DNA of 38,143 bases from Alphaproteobacteria bacterium (GTDB taxonomy: Bacteria > Pseudomonadota > Alphaproteobacteria > SMXS01): contig JAURPT010000151.1 in assembly GCA_030836535.1 (NCBI GenBank), positions 1 through 38,143 on the forward strand, written 5' to 3'. The position numbers and the translations under genes were made by a program. Positions 1 through 7,894 of the stretch are shown one piece after another (position 1 is the stretch's first letter; the number at the start of each line of letters is the position of its first letter). Below the pieces are notes generated by a model, which was not told the origin of the DNA, did not search any database, and worked only from the letters and a program-made list of their open reading frames with translations.

Positions 1-1
1 A

Positions 2-274
2 GCTGATGGCCCCGACGGCTGGGCTGAGGTCGCCCAGAGTGCCCTGGAACAATATATCGGTACCCAGCATCTCATTGGCACACAGCTGACAGACGTGAAT
101 GGCGACGAAGGCGAGATGGAAAGCTATCTGAATGCCTGGCACAAATTCCCGGACAATTCAGTTTACTACTTCCTGGGCACCTATATTTCCAAGGTGCGCC
201 GTGGCGAGAATGGCTGGCAGATCTATGATATGACCCTGCGGCTCGACACCAGCGGCGTCGCCCAGATGACGTGA
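2..274 (+). CDS. SnoaL/NTF2-like protein, C-terminal part (5' truncated by window edge)
   Basis: An open frame enters from the left edge and ends at a TGA, giving 90 residues of the carboxy end. The pattern of aromatic-rich beta strands (YYFLGTYISKVRR, then GWQIYDMTLRLD) resembles the last strands of SnoaL-like/NTF2-fold proteins, which include small-molecule isomerases, hydratases and many proteins of unknown substrate. The start lies outside the window, so full length and catalytic residues cannot be judged. Another NTF2-like gene lies at 27127-27648. The family call rests on residue pattern only. Confidence 0.6.
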   Translation, partial: ADGPDGWAEVAQSALEQYIGTQHLIGTQLTDVNGDEGEMESYLNAWHKFPDNSVYYFLGTYISKVRRGENGWQIYDMTLRLDTSGVAQMT

Positions 275-333
275 TGGGGCCTGCCAGATCCCCCTGTAAG
301 ATCGACCCGTTGCTATGCCAGCGCGGCGAGAAG

Positions 334-804
334 CTACTGCGTTGACTGTTGGGGTGTCTTTCCCGCTGTGTCGATGCGGATGATGTCACCGCACCAGGGC
401 TCATAATCATGCCGGGTTATGTCCTGCCATGTAGGCAGGGCCAGACCTTTGATGTCGACATGCCGGTTTTGAACGCGAGACTGGTGCTCTTCAATATCTG
501 AGCAGACGATCTCGACCTCTTTGAAGGGTGCATTTGCAGCCATTGCGACATCGCGCCAGGCCTGGCGGGTGAGGGTAATCGGGTTAACCGAATCTGCGAT
601 CACAATATGCCCCAGCATCAGATTGTCTGCAGCGAGCGCATAGGCAACTTCATAGCCTTGCCCCCTCGACACATCACACCCAACATCGCGCAAGCGTTGT
701 TCAATCGTATCGATGCGTAAATGTACTGCCCCCAGGGTGCGCGCCAATTCCCTGGATAGGGTTCTTTTGCCGGTGGCTGGCAGCCCGCCAAAAATGATCA
801 GCAC
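334..804 (-). CDS. P-loop kinase-like AAA family ATPase
   Basis: A 156-residue protein starting at a GTG (802-804) preceded by GGAGAG. The frame stays open for 45 more codons upstream, but these overlap the neighbouring oxidoreductase gene and look non-coding. Residues 6-15 (GGLPATGKRT) form a Walker A loop directly after a hydrophobic first strand, as in the AAA_33/zeta-toxin-like small kinase group (gluconate kinase, chloramphenicol phosphotransferase relatives). An acidic segment near residue 30 (RIDTIEQ) fits the usual substrate-binding strand. The specific substrate cannot be read from sequence. It ends with TAG and lies tail to tail with the partial NTF2-like gene. Confidence 0.75.
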   Translation of the reverse strand: MLIIFGGLPATGKRTLSRELARTLGAVHLRIDTIEQRLRDVGCDVSRGQGYEVAYALAADNLMLGHIVIADSVNPITLTRQAWRDVAMAANAPFKEVEIVCSDIEEHQSRVQNRHVDIKGLALPTWQDITRHDYEPWCGDIIRIDTAGKTPQQSTQ

Positions 805-865
805 TATACCTCTCCCTGATGTGCCCGCATGGGCAGGGAAAGGATAGTGTAGATTACAGCTTGTC

Positions 866-1285
866 TTAAAGACGATGGATGCGGAAAACGGGGATCTGGC
901 GCGGGGCGGCAGATTCCACATAACCTGCAAAGGTCTCATTGTTGGAGGCTGTCAGGTCGCAGGCGGCCTTGGCTTCGTCTGCGGGCAGTTCTTCAATGCG
1001 GGTGGCAAATTTCTCCGTGCCCACTTCCACATCAATTTCCGGGTTGGCGCGCAGGTTGTGCGCCCAGGCGGGGTCGTCCTTGGCGCCGGCGAAGGAGCCA
1101 AACAGGATCATTTCACCATCCTTGCGCACGGTCAGTACCAGGGGGATCTGCAGGATATTGCCGCTTTTGCGACCAATGGTGTGCAGAACGATCATCGGCA
1201 TGCCGGGGAACATGGCAACCTTGCCTTCATTGGCACGGAATTCTTCGATGATCTTGTCGTTAAAGGCTTGCATTTCGCTGGCCAT
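866..1285 (-). CDS. deazaflavin-dependent nitroreductase family oxidoreductase
   Basis: A 139-residue single-domain protein of the F420/FMN split-barrel family related to mycobacterial Ddn (DUF385, 'nitroreductase family deazaflavin-dependent oxidoreductase'). The hallmark GRKSG at residues 38-42 is followed by a strand with LVLTVRKDGEMILFGSFAGAKDDPAWAHN-type spacing typical of the family's cofactor pocket. Members reduce quinones or enones using F420, and some proteobacterial members may use other flavins. The ATG is preceded by AGGACA. It sits between the kinase gene and a broken VOC gene, all on the minus strand. Confidence 0.8.
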   Translation of the reverse strand: MASEMQAFNDKIIEEFRANEGKVAMFPGMPMIVLHTIGRKSGNILQIPLVLTVRKDGEMILFGSFAGAKDDPAWAHNLRANPEIDVEVGTEKFATRIEELPADEAKAACDLTASNNETFAGYVESAAPRQIPVFRIHRL

Positions 1286-1317
1286 GATATTTGTCCTCTA
1301 CTCGTTTGTGTGGTGAC

Positions 1318-1721
1318 TTACTGGTCCATCTGCAGGAACTCTACCCAGTTCCCGTCGGGGTCTTCCACCATGGCGATACGGACCCCGGCCTGAATTTCCA
1401 GCGGCGGGACCGCCACATTATAGCCGGCGTCTTAGCAGGTGCTGACAATCTCGTCGAGATTGCTCACCGTCATGGTCCAGTAACGATAACCAGTGCCGCC
1501 TGCCAGGCCGCCACCGGCTGCCTCGGTCGGGGGTTTTCATCGTGCTGGATAATCTTGATCATGCTGGTGCCGCACATCAGCCGCCAGGTGGTTGAACCAG
1601 GGCGTTAACCCTTGGAGTGGAAGGAAAAACCCAGCACGTCCTGATAGAACTTCAGGGATGCCTCGGCATCATTTGTTACAATGCCCAGGTCGATGGAGTC
1701 TTTGGTCAGGGATACGGTCAT
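1318..1721 (-). pseudogene. VOC/glyoxalase-family protein, disrupted by two stops and a frameshift
   Basis: Reading the minus strand from the ATG at 1719-1721 gives a typical VOC start (D-L-G-I-V-T-N-D, then SLKFYQDVLGF), which hits TAA after 38 codons (1605-1607). The same frame then continues through MCGTSMIKIIQHDENP, a normal second VOC strand. A shift of reading frame is needed near the G/C run at about 1525-1535 to continue into YRYWTMTVSNLDEIV, then another TAA (1432-1434), then the expected ending VEDPDGNWVEFLQMDQ and a final TAA at 1318-1320. Homology is preserved throughout, so decay is recent or the assembly contains errors. VOC proteins are metal-dependent dioxygenases, lyases or resistance proteins; substrate unknown. 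Confidence 0.8.
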
Positions 1722-1800
1722 GGGTTCAGCCTCAGATGGTGTTTTTACAACGTGTTATACGTAGTATTGATCTGCAGATCGGGCGTCAAGCGCGTTCGGC

Positions 1801-2319
1801 TCAACGGCTCTGTTCTTCCTGTGATGTGCCTTGCTGGGTGCCCAGACTGGCAATAACGCCGTCAATTTCGGCCTGAAAGCGGGCACTGTAATGGTGCCGC
1901 AATTCCGTCCAGATAGCCCGCCCCGCCGGGGCAGACATCAGCCAGACCGTATTGGCTTTCAGCTATTCCCATTGGTGGTCTGCTAGGTTGCCGTCGACCC
2001 AATTATAGTAGTTCACTTCGCCTTCGCGGATGACATTCTGCGACCATAGCAGCAGGCGCAGCCTGTCGGCGCCTTCGGGCATTGCCGCTGTACCGTCCAG
2101 CAACGGGGCCAGCAATTCGGCCATGTCCTTGTTGGCGATGATGTCGCGATTTGTGGCACTCCATGATGCCACCAGGCCCTGACCGGCAGCAATACGCAGG
2201 GCGTTGGTGTTCTGGCGCATCTGCAGACCGACAAATAGCAGCGATGCCACCACGGCAAAGGCGGCGACAATCTCTGCCAGCAGATAAAAATTCTGAAGAT
2301 TGATGCTCTGGGCGTCCAT
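1801..2319 (-). pseudogene. membrane-anchored hypothetical protein with in-frame TAG
   Basis: The ATG at 2317-2319 follows a strong GGGGAGGG ribosome site. Residues about 12-33 form one transmembrane helix (FYLLAEIVAAFAVVASLLFVG), followed by LQMRQNTNAL, the signature of a widespread uncharacterised proteobacterial family with an N-terminal helix and a soluble tail. A TAG at 1963-1965 interrupts the frame after about 118 codons. The same frame then continues for 53 sense codons (WLMSAPAGRAIW, then FQAEIDGVIASLG) to TGA at 1801-1803. The tail matches the usual end and length of this family (150-175 residues), so the TAG looks like a nonsense mutation rather than the native end. Confidence 0.65.
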
Positions 2320-2436
2320 AATTCCCTCCCCAATAGGTTGGGAAGAGCCTAGCGCAGGAAGGGTAGCCCTGGCCAATGTCTGGCGCAGTCGCTGGGCCTG
2401 TTTTTGACGATAAAAACGGGCGATGGTAGCCCCCGG

Positions 2437-3057
2437 CTAGCCCCAGGCGTAGTTGAAGCTGACACTGATGCGGTCTTCTTCGGCCATGTTCAGGGTGACT
2501 TCGTGTCGTAACCAGCTTTCCCACAGCAAAATATCGCCCGCCTCTGGCGTCACATAGTGAAAGCTGCGCAGGTCGGGCCGGGCGTCGGCCCGGCGGGTCG
2601 GGGCCGCCATCATCATCGGCAGGCGCGGGTCTTCAAACTTGATGGTGCTGGCCCCCTTGGGCACGCTGACATAGGTGGTGCCGCTGATGACGCTGTGCGG
2701 GTGCACATGCGATGTATGGATGCCGCCTTCCGGCAGGATGTTGATCCACAGGGAATCCAGCGTAAGGGGCCTGTCGTTCAGGTCGAATTGCAGGTCGTCC
2801 ACAAAGGCGGCGACATGCTGGTCGAGCACGCCCTGAAGGTCCTTGAAGATGGGTAAGCGCCAGGGCAGATCGTCGAGCGAGGCATAGCTGGTATAACCGG
2901 CATAGCCATTTTCCTCGCACCAGGTCTGGCCAGCCTCGTCGTCTTCGGCGATCGACAGGCAGGAGGCTTCAAGATCAGCCTGATCAAGGGGCGCGCCGTG
3001 TTCAGCCAATTTGGCCTGGTACAGGCGGGTAACGAAAAGCGAATCTATCTGTGACAT
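2437..3057 (-). CDS. TIGR02466-family 2OG-Fe(II) oxygenase-like protein
   Basis: A 206-residue protein. The core HTSHVHPH (metal-binding histidines around residues 117-121), the following SGTTYVSVP strand, DILLWESWLRHEV (His185) and RISVSFNY (Arg197 as likely 2-oxoglutarate anchor) are the order seen in the TIGR02466 'putative 2OG-Fe(II) oxygenase' family of the double-stranded beta-helix fold. Its substrate is unknown; relatives occur in marine bacteria and phages. The ATG is preceded by GAAGGGG. Neighbours are the cupin gene, also on the minus strand, and the disrupted membrane protein gene. Confidence 0.75.
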   Translation of the reverse strand: MSQIDSLFVTRLYQAKLAEHGAPLDQADLEASCLSIAEDDEAGQTWCEENGYAGYTSYASLDDLPWRLPIFKDLQGVLDQHVAAFVDDLQFDLNDRPLTLDSLWINILPEGGIHTSHVHPHSVISGTTYVSVPKGASTIKFEDPRLPMMMAAPTRRADARPDLRSFHYVTPEAGDILLWESWLRHEVTLNMAEEDRISVSFNYAWG

Positions 3058-3124
3058 GCCCCTTCATAGCACCCCGGCAATTTCTTCTGCACCAAGTTTC
3101 AGCGGTGACATTGCCGTGCGCATC

Positions 3125-3150
3125 CCATTGGTTCTGGCCATTGGTTCTGG
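3125..3150. repeat. perfect tandem duplication, 2 x 13 bp
   Basis: The unit CCATTGGTTCTGG occurs twice without a gap (3125-3137 and 3138-3150) in the short gap between the cupin gene and the oxygenase gene. It looks like a slippage duplication; no function is apparent. Confidence 0.9.
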
Positions 3151-3167
3151 AAGTGTGAGGCCCAGGC

Positions 3168-3485
3168 CTATTTCATCTCGACCATGATCTCGCGATACAG
3201 CCCGGGGCCAACATTATGCGCGTCATGGGTAGGGGTGGTCGCCAGCTCGCCAGCCCAGGCCGTGCCATCCTTGACCGTGAAGTAAAACGTGTCGTCTTTC
3301 TCCAACGGCGCGTAATTGACATTACCCTCGGCGTCGGTGGCACGCAGGGTCGAACCCTCGATCACATGAACCATATAGTCATATTCATGGGTGTGTATGC
3401 CGGTGCTTTCGCCCGGTTCCAGTACCAGTTCCCACACAATCATGCGGTCGTTTTCCAGCAATTTTTTGGTGGCAACATCGGCCAT
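3168..3485 (-). CDS. small cupin-domain protein
   Basis: A 105-residue single cupin. The first motif is LVLEPGESTGIHTHEYDYMVHVIEGS, with His and Glu ligands in the usual G-x5-HxH-x3,4-E arrangement; the second half contains GTAWAGELATTPTHDAHNVG. Such stand-alone cupins can be metal enzymes or sensors, and the substrate cannot be inferred. The ATG at 3483-3485 follows a GGGGGGA ribosome site. It is transcribed divergently from the esterase gene that starts at 3600. Confidence 0.8.
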   Translation of the reverse strand: MADVATKKLLENDRMIVWELVLEPGESTGIHTHEYDYMVHVIEGSTLRATDAEGNVNYAPLEKDDTFYFTVKDGTAWAGELATTPTHDAHNVGPGLYREIMVEMK

Positions 3486-3599
3486 GGTTCATCCCCCCTT
3501 TGGTCGTGGGGCAGTGTTTCGCGTGTTGCTACCAATGTGAATTCTGTTGCCTCATCGCCCAGCGGGCGGCAGGCTCATGCGCAAGAGGGGGAACGCTCC

Positions 3600-4544
3600 A
3601 TGCCGTCATTTGCAGAATTGGTCGACAAGGACATCATTGCCGCCATGCCCATGGGGATGGACCGTATGTTCGACGCCATCGGGCCGCACAGCATCGGGCC
3701 TATCCGCGCTGACCGCCGGCAAGCGCTGGAGGCCGCCATCGCTGAGATGCCGCCATTCCCGGGGCGGCAGGAAAACATCACCATGCCCGGGCTGGACGGC
3801 GAACCCGATGTGCCCGGTATCTTCTACCAGCGCGACGATGCGCTGCACCCGGAGGCTGTTTTTATCTGGCTGCATGGTGGTGGCTTTGTGATGGGTGAGG
3901 TGGAAGACCTGACCGTGCATCGCTACACCCCGCTGATGACCGTGCTCTCGGTCGACTATCGCCTGGCGCCGGAACATCGCTGCCCCGCAGGCGTCATGGA
4001 TGCGTGTGCGGCCATTGAGTTTGTTGCCAATAATGCAGCGGCATTGGGGATCGACCCGGCGCGTATCATTGTTGGTGGCCCTAGCGGTGGGGGCGGTCTG
4101 GCAGCCGGTGCGGTGCTGATGAACCGGGACAGGGGCGGGCCACAGCTGATGCATCAGTGGCTGCTCTACCCGATGATCGACGACTCGCACAACACGCCCT
4201 CGGGCCATCTGGACATTCCGGCCCAGTTCTGGACCCGCGAGGTCTCATTGAAGGCCTGGTCGCTCTATGTGGAAGAAGACGGCGCGTCGATTTATGCCGC
4301 TGCCAGCCAGGCCGAGGACCTATCCGGCCTGCCACCCACCTATATGATGACCGGCGGGCTGGATTTATTCCGCGATGAAAATATCGATTATGCGCAGCGG
4401 CTGATGGCCCAGGGCATTCCGGTCGACTTCGTGCTGTTCCCTGGCGCGCCACATGGTTTTGACATGCTGGTGCTCGATGCGCCGCTCGCCCAGCGCTTCC
4501 TCGTCCACCAGCAAGAGGCGCTGAGACAGGTATTGGCGGGGTAG
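3600..4544 (+). CDS. alpha/beta hydrolase, hormone-sensitive lipase (HSL) family esterase
   Basis: A 314-residue carboxylesterase. The start is the ATG at 3600-3602, 8 bases after GAGGGGGA; the frame is open further upstream but that part overlaps the cupin gene antisense and has no protein character. The oxyanion motif HGGGF is at residues 92-96. The nucleophile elbow is GPSGG (Ser162) rather than the usual GDSAG, still satisfying G-x-S-x-G. The probable triad partners are Asp255 (GGLDLFRDE) and His285 (PHGF). The family hydrolyses short-chain esters or lactones. No signal peptide is seen, so it is probably cytoplasmic. Confidence 0.85.
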   Translation: MPSFAELVDKDIIAAMPMGMDRMFDAIGPHSIGPIRADRRQALEAAIAEMPPFPGRQENITMPGLDGEPDVPGIFYQRDDALHPEAVFIWLHGGGFVMGEVEDLTVHRYTPLMTVLSVDYRLAPEHRCPAGVMDACAAIEFVANNAAALGIDPARIIVGGPSGGGGLAAGAVLMNRDRGGPQLMHQWLLYPMIDDSHNTPSGHLDIPAQFWTREVSLKAWSLYVEEDGASIYAAASQAEDLSGLPPTYMMTGGLDLFRDENIDYAQRLMAQGIPVDFVLFPGAPHGFDMLVLDAPLAQRFLVHQQEALRQVLAG

Positions 4545-4603
4545 GGGGTTTAGGTCGTTCATGCCACTTTGCCATTCATCCGTTCGTGCCGGTTATCCTG
4601 ATT

Positions 4604-4730
4604 TGTCACCCCGGACGCATGGCCACGTGTGGCTGATGCGAGCCGGGGTCCATTTGTCGGCAAAAAACAGGCAGCATGGTAATTGAGGCGATGTTTCATG
4701 GATCCCGGGTCAAGCCCGGGATGACGCGGG
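4604..4730. repeat. intergenic palindromic repeat pair
   Basis: The gene-free stretch 4545-4890 holds two degenerate hairpins. One is near 4604-4655 (CACCCCGGAC paired with AGCCGGGGTC). The other is a perfect hairpin at 4702-4722 with arms ATCCCGGG and CCCGGGAT around TCAAG. This sequence type, reading like 'ATCCCGGGTCAAGCCCGGGAT', is a very common dispersed repeat in alphaproteobacterial intergenic DNA. The rest of the stretch shows nothing recognisable apart from the argG ribosome site. Confidence 0.75.
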
Positions 4731-4890
4731 GTTGGAAAGCGATCTAACCTTTGAGACATGTCCTCCCCACACCCCCGCTACGCGCTATTTCCACTTTCCA
4801 AAACCGACCCCCGGCGCTACATAGTGGCCCAGGCAGGCGCCATACCGTTTTGGCAGGGCAGGCGCAGGCGCGATGAGAGGAAGAAAGACC

Positions 4891-6126
4891 ATGAATATCA
4901 ACGATTTGGTAGGCCGGAAGGTAGGCATCTGTGTCTCGGGTGGGCTCGACAGTAAAACGGTTGCCCATATCCTGCGCAGCAGGGGCGTTGACGTCCTGTG
5001 CTTTACGGCTGATCTCGGCCAGCCCGATGAAGATGATATTTCAGGCGTGATCGACAAGATGGCCCCCACCGGAGTAGAAACATTTGTTGTCGACCTCAAG
5101 GAAGATATTGCGCGCGGCTGCTTCGAGGTCATCAAGGCCCAGGCCACCTATGATGGCGGCTATTGGAACACGACCGGCATTGGCCGGGCGGTGATGCTCG
5201 AAGGGCTGATTGCAGCCATGCAGGCAAAGGGCTGCGACGTTTTGGCACACGGTGCCACCGGTCGTGGCAACGACCAGCTGCGGTTTGAACGCTACACCAA
5301 TGTGTTTGAGCCCGAGATGGATGTGTACGCCCCCTGGCGCGATGCTGAACTGCTGGAAAAATTCCCCGGCCGCACAGAAATGGTGGCCTATCTTGCTGAA
5401 CAGGGCATCGAGGCCGAAGTGGGGAACCGCAAGCGCTATTCGACCGACGCGAACCTGGCGGGCCTGTCGCATGAGGCTGAAGACCTCGAAGAGCTGGATA
5501 CATCCTGCCAGATCGTTGACCCTATCATGGGTGTGTGGCCGGAACAGGCGCCAGACGAAGTTGAAATCGTCACGCTGCGGTTTGAGAAGGGCGAATGCGT
5601 TGCCATTAATGGTGAGGCCGTCACCCCGCTTGAGGCCATGCTGGCCGCCAATGACATTGCGGGCCGTAATGGTATCTGGATGCGCAATGCGCTGGAAAAC
5701 CGGGTGATCGGCACCAAGAGCCGCGGCGTTTACGAAGCACCGGGCATGGAGCTGCTCGGCTTTGGCCTGAAGAACGTCTATGAAGCCACGCTTGACCGTC
5801 GAGCCGGTGCGCTGTTTGCCTATCTGTCAGACCTGGTGTCGAACCAGCTCTATGATGGCCGCTATTTTGATCCCGCCACCCGCGCCGCCCAGGCTGCCAT
5901 TAACGACTTGGCGGCAGACGCAACGGGCACGGTGGAATTGGGGCTCTACAAGGGCAACATCTATTCCCGCGCGCTGCGCGACTGCCCGGCCTCGCTCTAC
6001 TTCCCCGAACATGCCTCGATGGAAGCCTCCGACGGCCTTAACCCCGTCAGCTCTCAAGGATATGCGGAAGTCCAGAGCGTGGAAGCCAAGGCGCTGGCCC
6101 ATGCGGGGCAAATCCGCAAGTCATAG
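4891..6126 (+). CDS. argG: argininosuccinate synthase, divergent type
   Basis: A 411-residue enzyme that joins citrulline and aspartate using ATP in arginine biosynthesis. The ATG at 4891 is preceded by GAGAGGAAG; an ATG 18 bases earlier lies on top of that site and is less likely. The PP-loop SGGLDS (residues 16-21) and the internal GATGRGNDQLRFE segment, which matches the citrulline/aspartate-binding GxTGKGNDQVRFE consensus, identify the family. The first domain differs from the usual form (SKTVAHILRSRGVDV instead of TSVILKWL), placing it in a divergent branch whose members may be true ArgG or a paralogue. It is monocistronic and flanked by repeats. Confidence 0.8.
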   Translation: MNINDLVGRKVGICVSGGLDSKTVAHILRSRGVDVLCFTADLGQPDEDDISGVIDKMAPTGVETFVVDLKEDIARGCFEVIKAQATYDGGYWNTTGIGRAVMLEGLIAAMQAKGCDVLAHGATGRGNDQLRFERYTNVFEPEMDVYAPWRDAELLEKFPGRTEMVAYLAEQGIEAEVGNRKRYSTDANLAGLSHEAEDLEELDTSCQIVDPIMGVWPEQAPDEVEIVTLRFEKGECVAINGEAVTPLEAMLAANDIAGRNGIWMRNALENRVIGTKSRGVYEAPGMELLGFGLKNVYEATLDRRAGALFAYLSDLVSNQLYDGRYFDPATRAAQAAINDLAADATGTVELGLYKGNIYSRALRDCPASLYFPEHASMEASDGLNPVSSQGYAEVQSVEAKALAHAGQIRKS

Positions 6127-6137
6127 CGGGTGGGCGC

Positions 6138-6428
6138 TTAAAGCCCTTCTAGCACCAGTACTGTGCTGTCTGCATTCGCATGGCGGATGGGTTTAACCTC
6201 GGCATAGGCCGGGTCATCCAGAAAGCCGTGGGCATCCTCCATGCTGGGGAATTCAATCAGCACCATGCGGGTAGGGGCCCACAGGTCTGTCTCGCGAATA
6301 TCCATGGCCCCGCCACGGGCGCGGTAGACCCCGCCATATTTGGCCACAAGGGGCGCAGCCCCGACCTTGTAGGCTTCATAGGCGTTGGCATCTGTAATTT
6401 TGGTGTCGACTATCAGCCATGCGCTCAT
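6138..6428 (-). CDS. DUF1330 family protein
   Basis: A 96-residue dimeric alpha/beta-barrel type protein. WLIVDTKITDANAYEAYKVG at the start, GGVYRARGG in the middle and RMVLIEFPSMEDAHGFLDDPAYAEVKPIR near the end are the hallmarks of DUF1330. The function of the family is unknown. A good ribosome site (AAAGGACA) precedes the ATG at 6426-6428. It converges with argG, leaving only 11 bases between the two stops. Confidence 0.9.
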   Translation of the reverse strand: MSAWLIVDTKITDANAYEAYKVGAAPLVAKYGGVYRARGGAMDIRETDLWAPTRMVLIEFPSMEDAHGFLDDPAYAEVKPIRHANADSTVLVLEGL

Positions 6429-6563
6429 GGGGGTGTCCTTTATTAAGGTCTGGTCTGCGGAATGGATAATACGCCGCCACCTACCTGATTAAATAGTTTC
6501 TCCCGCCTGCCTTCAGCACTAGATTGGCGTGTGTTGCGTAATCAGCATGCAGAAGGGGAGACT

Positions 6564-7424
6564 ATGCAAGACTATACCGGTATTTGGCAGATTGGGGACA
6601 TTCGCGTCACGCGGGTGCTGGAAGGGGAAAGCCTTGGCCCATTGGTCATGTTGCCAGAGGCGACGCCAGAAGAAATCCTGAAAATGCCATGGCTACAGCC
6701 GCATTATGCCGATTAAGAAGGCCAGGCGCGCATCTCCATCCATGCGCTGGTGATCGAGGCTGGCGGCAAGGTCATCGTGGTCGATACCTGCCTGGGTAAC
6801 GATAAAACACGCATCTTCCCGCATTGGAACCAGCTGCAAACAGACTTTATGGACAAGATGCGCGCCGCTGGCTACCCGCCCGAAGCAGTCGATTACGTGC
6901 TGTGTACCCATATGCACACCGACCATGTTGGCTGGAACACCATGCTGGTGGATGGGGAATGGGTCCCGACCTTCCCGAAGGCGCGCTATCTGTTTGGCCG
7001 TGAAGAATGGGACTACACCAAGGAGCAGATGGATAACCCGATGATGGCGGAATTCATCGTCGACAGCCTGCAACCCATCGTTGACGCCGATTTGGCCGAT
7101 TTTGTGGAAATGGATGCCGATATCTGTGACGGCGTGCGGTTGATCCCCACACCCGGTCATACGCCGAGGCATGTTTCTGTCGTGCTGGAATCTGGCGGTG
7201 AAAAAGCGGTGATAACCGGCGACATCATGCACCACCCGTGCCAGGTCACCCAGCCGCGATGGAAGTGCGATTTCGACTGGCAGCGTGAACCCGCAGAGGA
7301 AACGCGCGAAACCATGCTCAAGCAGTTCGCCGAGGAAGGTACATTGGTGTTTGGCACTCACTTTGCCACGCCGTCTGCCGGCCGTGTGATCGACAAGGAC
7401 GACCATTACCGGTTTGAGGTGTAG
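6564..7424 (+). pseudogene. MBL-fold metallo-hydrolase interrupted by one in-frame TAA
   Basis: From the ATG at 6564 (AAGGGGAG upstream) the frame encodes 50 good residues, ends at TAA (6714-6716), and resumes in the same frame for 235 residues to a TAG at 7424. The metal site HMHTDH (codons 116-121), the strand GHTPRHVSVVLESGG, and later DIMHHP and GTHF are all intact, as in quorum-quenching-type MBL hydrolases. The TAA stands where relatives have an acidic residue before EG, so GAA to TAA is the simplest explanation. A restart at the GTG at 6750 has no ribosome site and would lose the first strands. Confidence 0.8.
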
Positions 7425-7447
7425 GCGATACAGAGCTCGGCGCTCAT

Positions 7448-7476
7448 TTGACATGAATAGAAAATGACACTATGTT
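7448..7476 (+). promoter_or_regulatory. sigma70-type promoter
   Basis: A perfect -35 box TTGACA (7448-7453), a 17-base spacer and TATGTT (7471-7476) form a good housekeeping promoter. Transcription would begin near 7483, directly ahead of two hairpins and a terminator. It follows the MBL gene by about 25 bases. Confidence 0.65.
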
Positions 7477-7482
7477 TTCGTC

Positions 7483-7542
7483 AATTCCGCTCGTTAGATT
7501 CGTCTACGAGTTGCAGGGCTCCGTAAGGAGCCCTTGCTTTTT
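7483..7542 (+). ncRNA. candidate small RNA or attenuated leader, about 60 nt
   Basis: Between the promoter at 7448-7476 and the terminator at 7513-7542 lies a short region with a hairpin at 7490-7510. CTCG pairs with CGAG, a single T is bulged, and TAGA pairs with TCTA around a TTCG tetraloop, an unusually stable RNA loop. No open frame fits. The transcript would consist of this hairpin plus the terminator hairpin. It could be a free small RNA, or a transcription attenuator for the downstream NYN-domain gene, whose remnant starts 13 bases after the terminator. Confidence 0.45.
7513..7542 (+). terminator. rho-independent terminator
   Basis: A near-perfect stem, GCAGGGCTCC with GGAGCCCTTGC around a GTAA loop, is followed by five T residues at 7538-7542. 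It ends either the MBL transcript or the candidate small RNA. Confidence 0.8.
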
Positions 7543-7554
7543 CTGGGGTATATT

Positions 7555-7809
7555 TTGAAAGCAATTGTATATGTCGATGGTTTTAATCTGTTTTATGGGA
7601 GTTTGAAGGGAACCCCACACAAGTGGCTCGACCTTTTGAGCCTTTTCGAAAAGGTTCTGGGGCTGATAACGCCGGGGGCAAGAAAAACTTCTCAGCAATT
7701 GCGGCAGCATGCGCATTTTGTGCGTACCATCAGACCAGCGGCATTGTCACATTCCCAGTTACCAGATCGAATTCCAGGAACAAGTTTGTATAAGCCGAAA
7801 AGCTGGTAG
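7555..7809 (+). pseudogene. NYN-domain protein, internally deleted remnant
   Basis: The first 35 residues (TTG start, then KAIVYVDGFNLFYGSLKGTPH and KWLDLLSLFEKVL) match the start of NYN-domain PIN-like ribonucleases, including the catalytic Asp of VDGFN. The last part (SQLPDRIPGTSLYKPKSW, ending in TAG) matches the characteristic end of the same proteins. The middle is only about 30 residues, while intact members have about 200 or more residues, so most of the nuclease core is missing although the frame is kept. There is no clear ribosome site. It is probably a dead gene left by internal deletions. Confidence 0.6.
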
Positions 7810-7894
7810 GCAGAATTGACGCTACCGTCTTTTTTGTTGCCACACATGGCCGTGGCAGCAAGGATTGCTGTTCCTCACAATGAAAGACGGTGGC

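Noticed and set aside
3216-3599. N-terminal extension of the esterase frame
   Set aside because: It overlaps the cupin gene antisense and part of its upstream region; the ATG at 3600 has a proper ribosome site and gives the normal HSL length.
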